A stretch of 64,000 nt of DNA from an uncultured bacterium (GTDB taxonomy: Bacteria; Verrucomicrobiota; Kiritimatiellia; CAIKKV01; CAITUY01): assembly GCA_903908715.1 (NCBI GenBank), contig CAIVSY010000106.1, forward strand, positions 1 through 64,000. Direction: 5' to 3'. This document shows positions 62,370 through 64,000 of this stretch, one piece after another. Below the pieces are notes generated by a model. The model was not told where the DNA came from and ran no database searches. It saw nothing but the letters and a program-made list of their open reading frames with translations. Numbering within the stretch: the stretch's first letter is position 1; each line of letters begins with the position of its first letter. The position numbers and the translations under genes were made by a program.

Positions 62370-63349
62370 CGATTCCAGCCCAGGTTGACATTGCCGGTTT
62401 ATCCGTAACTCCGGCCATCCTGCTTGCCCCGATGGCCGGGTATTCCGACCTGGCATTCCGTATGAGTTTGCGCGAACTCGGCGGCGTCGGCCTGGCCTTC
62501 ACCGAAATGCTGTCCCCTGCCAGCCTGCTCCAAGGCAAAGGCAACAAACGCAAAACCCTTCTCGCCACCTGCCCCGCCGATCAACCGCTGGGTCACCAGA
62601 TTTACGGGAGTCATGCCGGGAGTTTGAGCAAGGCAGCACAATGGCTCTCCGGCAACGGCGCCACACTGATCGATATCAACATGGGTTGCCCCCAACGCAA
62701 GATCTCGAGTCACGGGGCAGGCGCAGGACTCCTTCGCGAACCGGAAGAAGCCATCCGGATTGCGGAATCCGTCGTTCAGGCGGCAGGCGTCCCCGTAAGC
62801 GTTAAACTTCGGCTCGGATGGGACCACAACCGCCTCGTGGCCCACGAAATGATTGCGGGTCTTGAAAATGCCGGCGTCGCGGCCATAACCATTCACGGCA
62901 GAACCCGCGGACAGGGCTATACCGGAAAAGCCGATCTCGATGAAATCCGACGGGTTGTCCAGGCTGCCCGCAGGGTTCCGATTGTCGGTAACGGCGATAT
63001 TACTTCACCCGAGTCGGCCCGCGCCATGTACAACTTCACCGGTTGTGCGGCAATCATGATCGGGCGGGGCGCACTCTCGAATCCATGGTTGATCCGGGAC
63101 ATCGCCCGTGATCTCGCCAACCAGCCACCTCTTCCGGCGCCAAGCCGGGAAGAACGTGTCGCGTTTGCGCTAACTCACTTCGAAAGAATGGTGGATCTGT
63201 ACGGCGCCCGCGGCGCGACCCTGCTTTACCGGAAATGGATCCCCCAATACCTGCGACGTCTCCTCAACGACCGACAGCATATGGTTGCCTTGCTGCAGCT
63301 TGAGTGTCCCGAAACAATGAGGAGATCGCTCACCGCACTGGCGAACTGA
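62366..63349 (+). CDS. dusB: tRNA dihydrouridine synthase
   Basis: A 327-residue flavoprotein with LLAPMAGYSDLAFR at the FMN site, the catalytic Cys in INMGCPQRKI, VKLRLGW and TIHGRTRGQGYTG, followed by the helical RNA-binding domain. It reduces uridine to dihydrouridine in the tRNA D-loop using NADPH. The length and motifs fit DusB rather than DusA or DusC. ATGA overlap with the malic enzyme stop suggests coupled translation. Confidence 0.92.
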   Translation: MTIPAQVDIAGLSVTPAILLAPMAGYSDLAFRMSLRELGGVGLAFTEMLSPASLLQGKGNKRKTLLATCPADQPLGHQIYGSHAGSLSKAAQWLSGNGATLIDINMGCPQRKISSHGAGAGLLREPEEAIRIAESVVQAAGVPVSVKLRLGWDHNRLVAHEMIAGLENAGVAAITIHGRTRGQGYTGKADLDEIRRVVQAARRVPIVGNGDITSPESARAMYNFTGCAAIMIGRGALSNPWLIRDIARDLANQPPLPAPSREERVAFALTHFERMVDLYGARGATLLYRKWIPQYLRRLLNDRQHMVALLQLECPETMRRSLTALAN

Positions 63350-63376
63350 AAAAGAAACGCCGGGGGGCCCCCGGCG
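63349..63376 (-). terminator. intrinsic terminator after rpmB
   Basis: A G+C-only stem (CGCCGGGGG with CCCCCGGCG, 63358-63376) is followed on the minus strand by a T-rich run (TTTCTTTTT). The A-rich side overlaps the dusB stop. On the plus strand no T run follows, so it mainly serves rpmB. Confidence 0.75.
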
Positions 63377-63400
63377 TCGCTTCTGGAATGATGGGACCGC

Positions 63401-63628
63401 TTATCCCTTGGTGATCCGCTTCGACCGGATGCAAGCACTGCAAACCGTCTTGCGAACTTTGGATCCATTTTCCAATACCCGAATCTTCTGGAGATTCGGC
63501 AGAAAACGCCTGCGGGTTATCCCCGTCGTGTGCAATCCAATACCTCCCTTGGCCTTTGCAAGACCGTGACGGACGATCCGGTTCCCCATCCCCATTGTCT
63601 TTCCACAAATATCACATGCCCTAGCCAT
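63401..63628 (-). CDS. rpmB: 50S ribosomal protein L28
   Basis: A 75-residue L28 starting MARACDICGK, with GNRIVRHGLAK and TRRRFLPNLQ. Two Cys pairs (CDIC and CSAC) mark the zinc-binding (C+) type. ATG 63628 follows AAGGAGAG; the in-frame sequence further upstream is leader. It lies opposite dusB, tail to tail. Confidence 0.95.
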   Translation of the reverse strand: MARACDICGKTMGMGNRIVRHGLAKAKGGIGLHTTGITRRRFLPNLQKIRVLENGSKVRKTVCSACIRSKRITKG

Positions 63629-63655
63629 CTCATCTCTCCTTATTGATAGGCGCGA

Positions 63656-63684
63656 ATGATAGGTATCAGCCAAATCACGCGCAA
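63656..63684 (-). promoter_or_regulatory. candidate promoter for rpmB
   Basis: On the minus strand TTGCGC and TATCAT are 17 bases apart, about 28 bases before the rpmB start codon. Confidence 0.5.
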
Positions 63685-63703
63685 GAAAAAAAGCACATCC
63701 CCA

Positions 63704-63862
63704 TCACCGGTCAGACGGTGTGAAACCGGGTAATCCCATTGTGCCCTCCCACGGCTGGGGCACATTCCAAGGCATATCCCCATCCTGTGTGGTTGCACAA
63801 CCCGCGGCAAAGGCCACTACCAGCAGGACACACCCGAGCAAAATAGATTTCACCATTGTCAT
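63704..63862 (-). CDS. small lipoprotein
   Basis: A 52-residue product with a lipoprotein signal (VVAFAAGC, lipidation Cys22) and a mature part of only 31 residues with MPWNVPQPWEG. The Trp/Pro-rich motif looks conserved rather than random, but I cannot name a family. ATG 63862 or ATG 63856 may be the start; both lack a strong site, so translation may depend on the gene ending 25 bp upstream. Confidence 0.6.
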   Translation of the reverse strand: MTMVKSILLGCVLLVVAFAAGCATTQDGDMPWNVPQPWEGTMGLPGFTPSDR

Positions 63863-63887
63863 GCCCGGAAAGCGGTCGTTTCCAATC

Positions 63888-64000
63888 TCAATAAAATACA
63901 TAGTCACCCTTGGACAACGGCATTTGCTGCCAGTCGCCCAGGATCTCCCCAAACGCAAACCGCTGCTCCATCATAACTTCCGAGACCCGTACCTTGCCAA
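63888..64000 (-). CDS. C-terminal end of an unidentified gene, cut by the window edge
   Basis: The minus strand is open from the edge to TGA at 63888-63890 and encodes 37 residues including EVMMEQRFAFGEILGDW and ending KGDYVFY. I do not recognise it. It would be the gene upstream of the small lipoprotein in the same transcript. Confidence 0.45.
   Translation of the reverse strand, partial: GKVRVSEVMMEQRFAFGEILGDWQQMPLSKGDYVFY

Overview
The window looks like a piece of a chromosome from a Gram-negative, probably anaerobic, glycan-degrading bacterium of the PVC group. Kiritimatiellota or Lentisphaerota fit best, but this is an inference from gene content and I could run no search. Supporting signs are lpxA and signal peptidase II with several lipoproteins, tandem secreted beta-helix proteins with choice-of-anchor Q motifs, a dense carbohydrate locus, a basic-tailed DksA-like protein and an IF-3 with a Pro/Ala-rich tail.

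Region 1 (1-5894, + strand) holds two large secreted beta-helix/PKD proteins that are modular paralogues. The upstream copy runs off the left edge and is broken by two in-frame TAG codons (124-126 and 700-702). Its first 124 bases are an exact copy of 4173-4296, joined to sequence resembling 5502 onwards, so this end is either recombined or misassembled.

Region 2 (5933-39972) is a roughly 34-kb carbohydrate catabolic locus. A minus-strand group (creatininase-like, lyase-like, GH43) diverges at about 11.4 kb from a six-gene plus-strand operon (SDR, UroD-like, DUF4432 epimerase-like, transketolase, FucI-like isomerase, FGGY kinase). That operon looks like a complete intracellular route for an unidentified sugar. 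A long minus-strand series follows in transcription order: Gfo/Idh, double CBM9-like, TIM-barrel isomerase, 2-hydroxyacid dehydrogenase, DUF6259-like hydrolase, CBM9-beta-helix lipoprotein, GH94 phosphorylase, PHP metallohydrolase, Gfo/Idh, nitrilase, GH20, and a GH2 glycosidase fused to a GNAT acetyltransferase. I see no transporter, sulfatase or dedicated regulator. GH20, a GH94 enzyme that could be a chitobiose or cellobiose phosphorylase, amide-hydrolase families and an acetyltransferase together hint at amino-sugar-containing glycans. GH43, GH20, GH94 and GH2-GNAT lack signal peptides, which suggests oligosaccharides are finished in the cytoplasm.

Region 3 (40.2-64 kb) is housekeeping. 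A plus-strand run carries a TPR lipoprotein, cvpA, dnaG, a small unknown gene, a lipoprotein and a SpoU-type rRNA/tRNA methyltransferase. A minus-strand riboflavin operon (ribBA-ribH-nusB-ftsY-ribD-ribE) is headed by a clear FMN riboswitch and intrinsic terminator. Then come an EEP-family protein with a GT9 glycosyltransferase, pyrF with a signal-peptide-bearing DnaQ-like exonuclease, an operon dksA-like-lspA-miaA-radC-lpxA, thrS-infC with infC starting at AUU, maeB-dusB, rpmB, a small lipoprotein and a gene cut by the right edge. I found no rRNA, tRNA, CRISPR array or insertion sequence. The longest gaps between genes (about 200-300 bases, at 32722-32926, 35285-35506, 39973-40271 and 50853-51150) hold only leaders and the signals listed.
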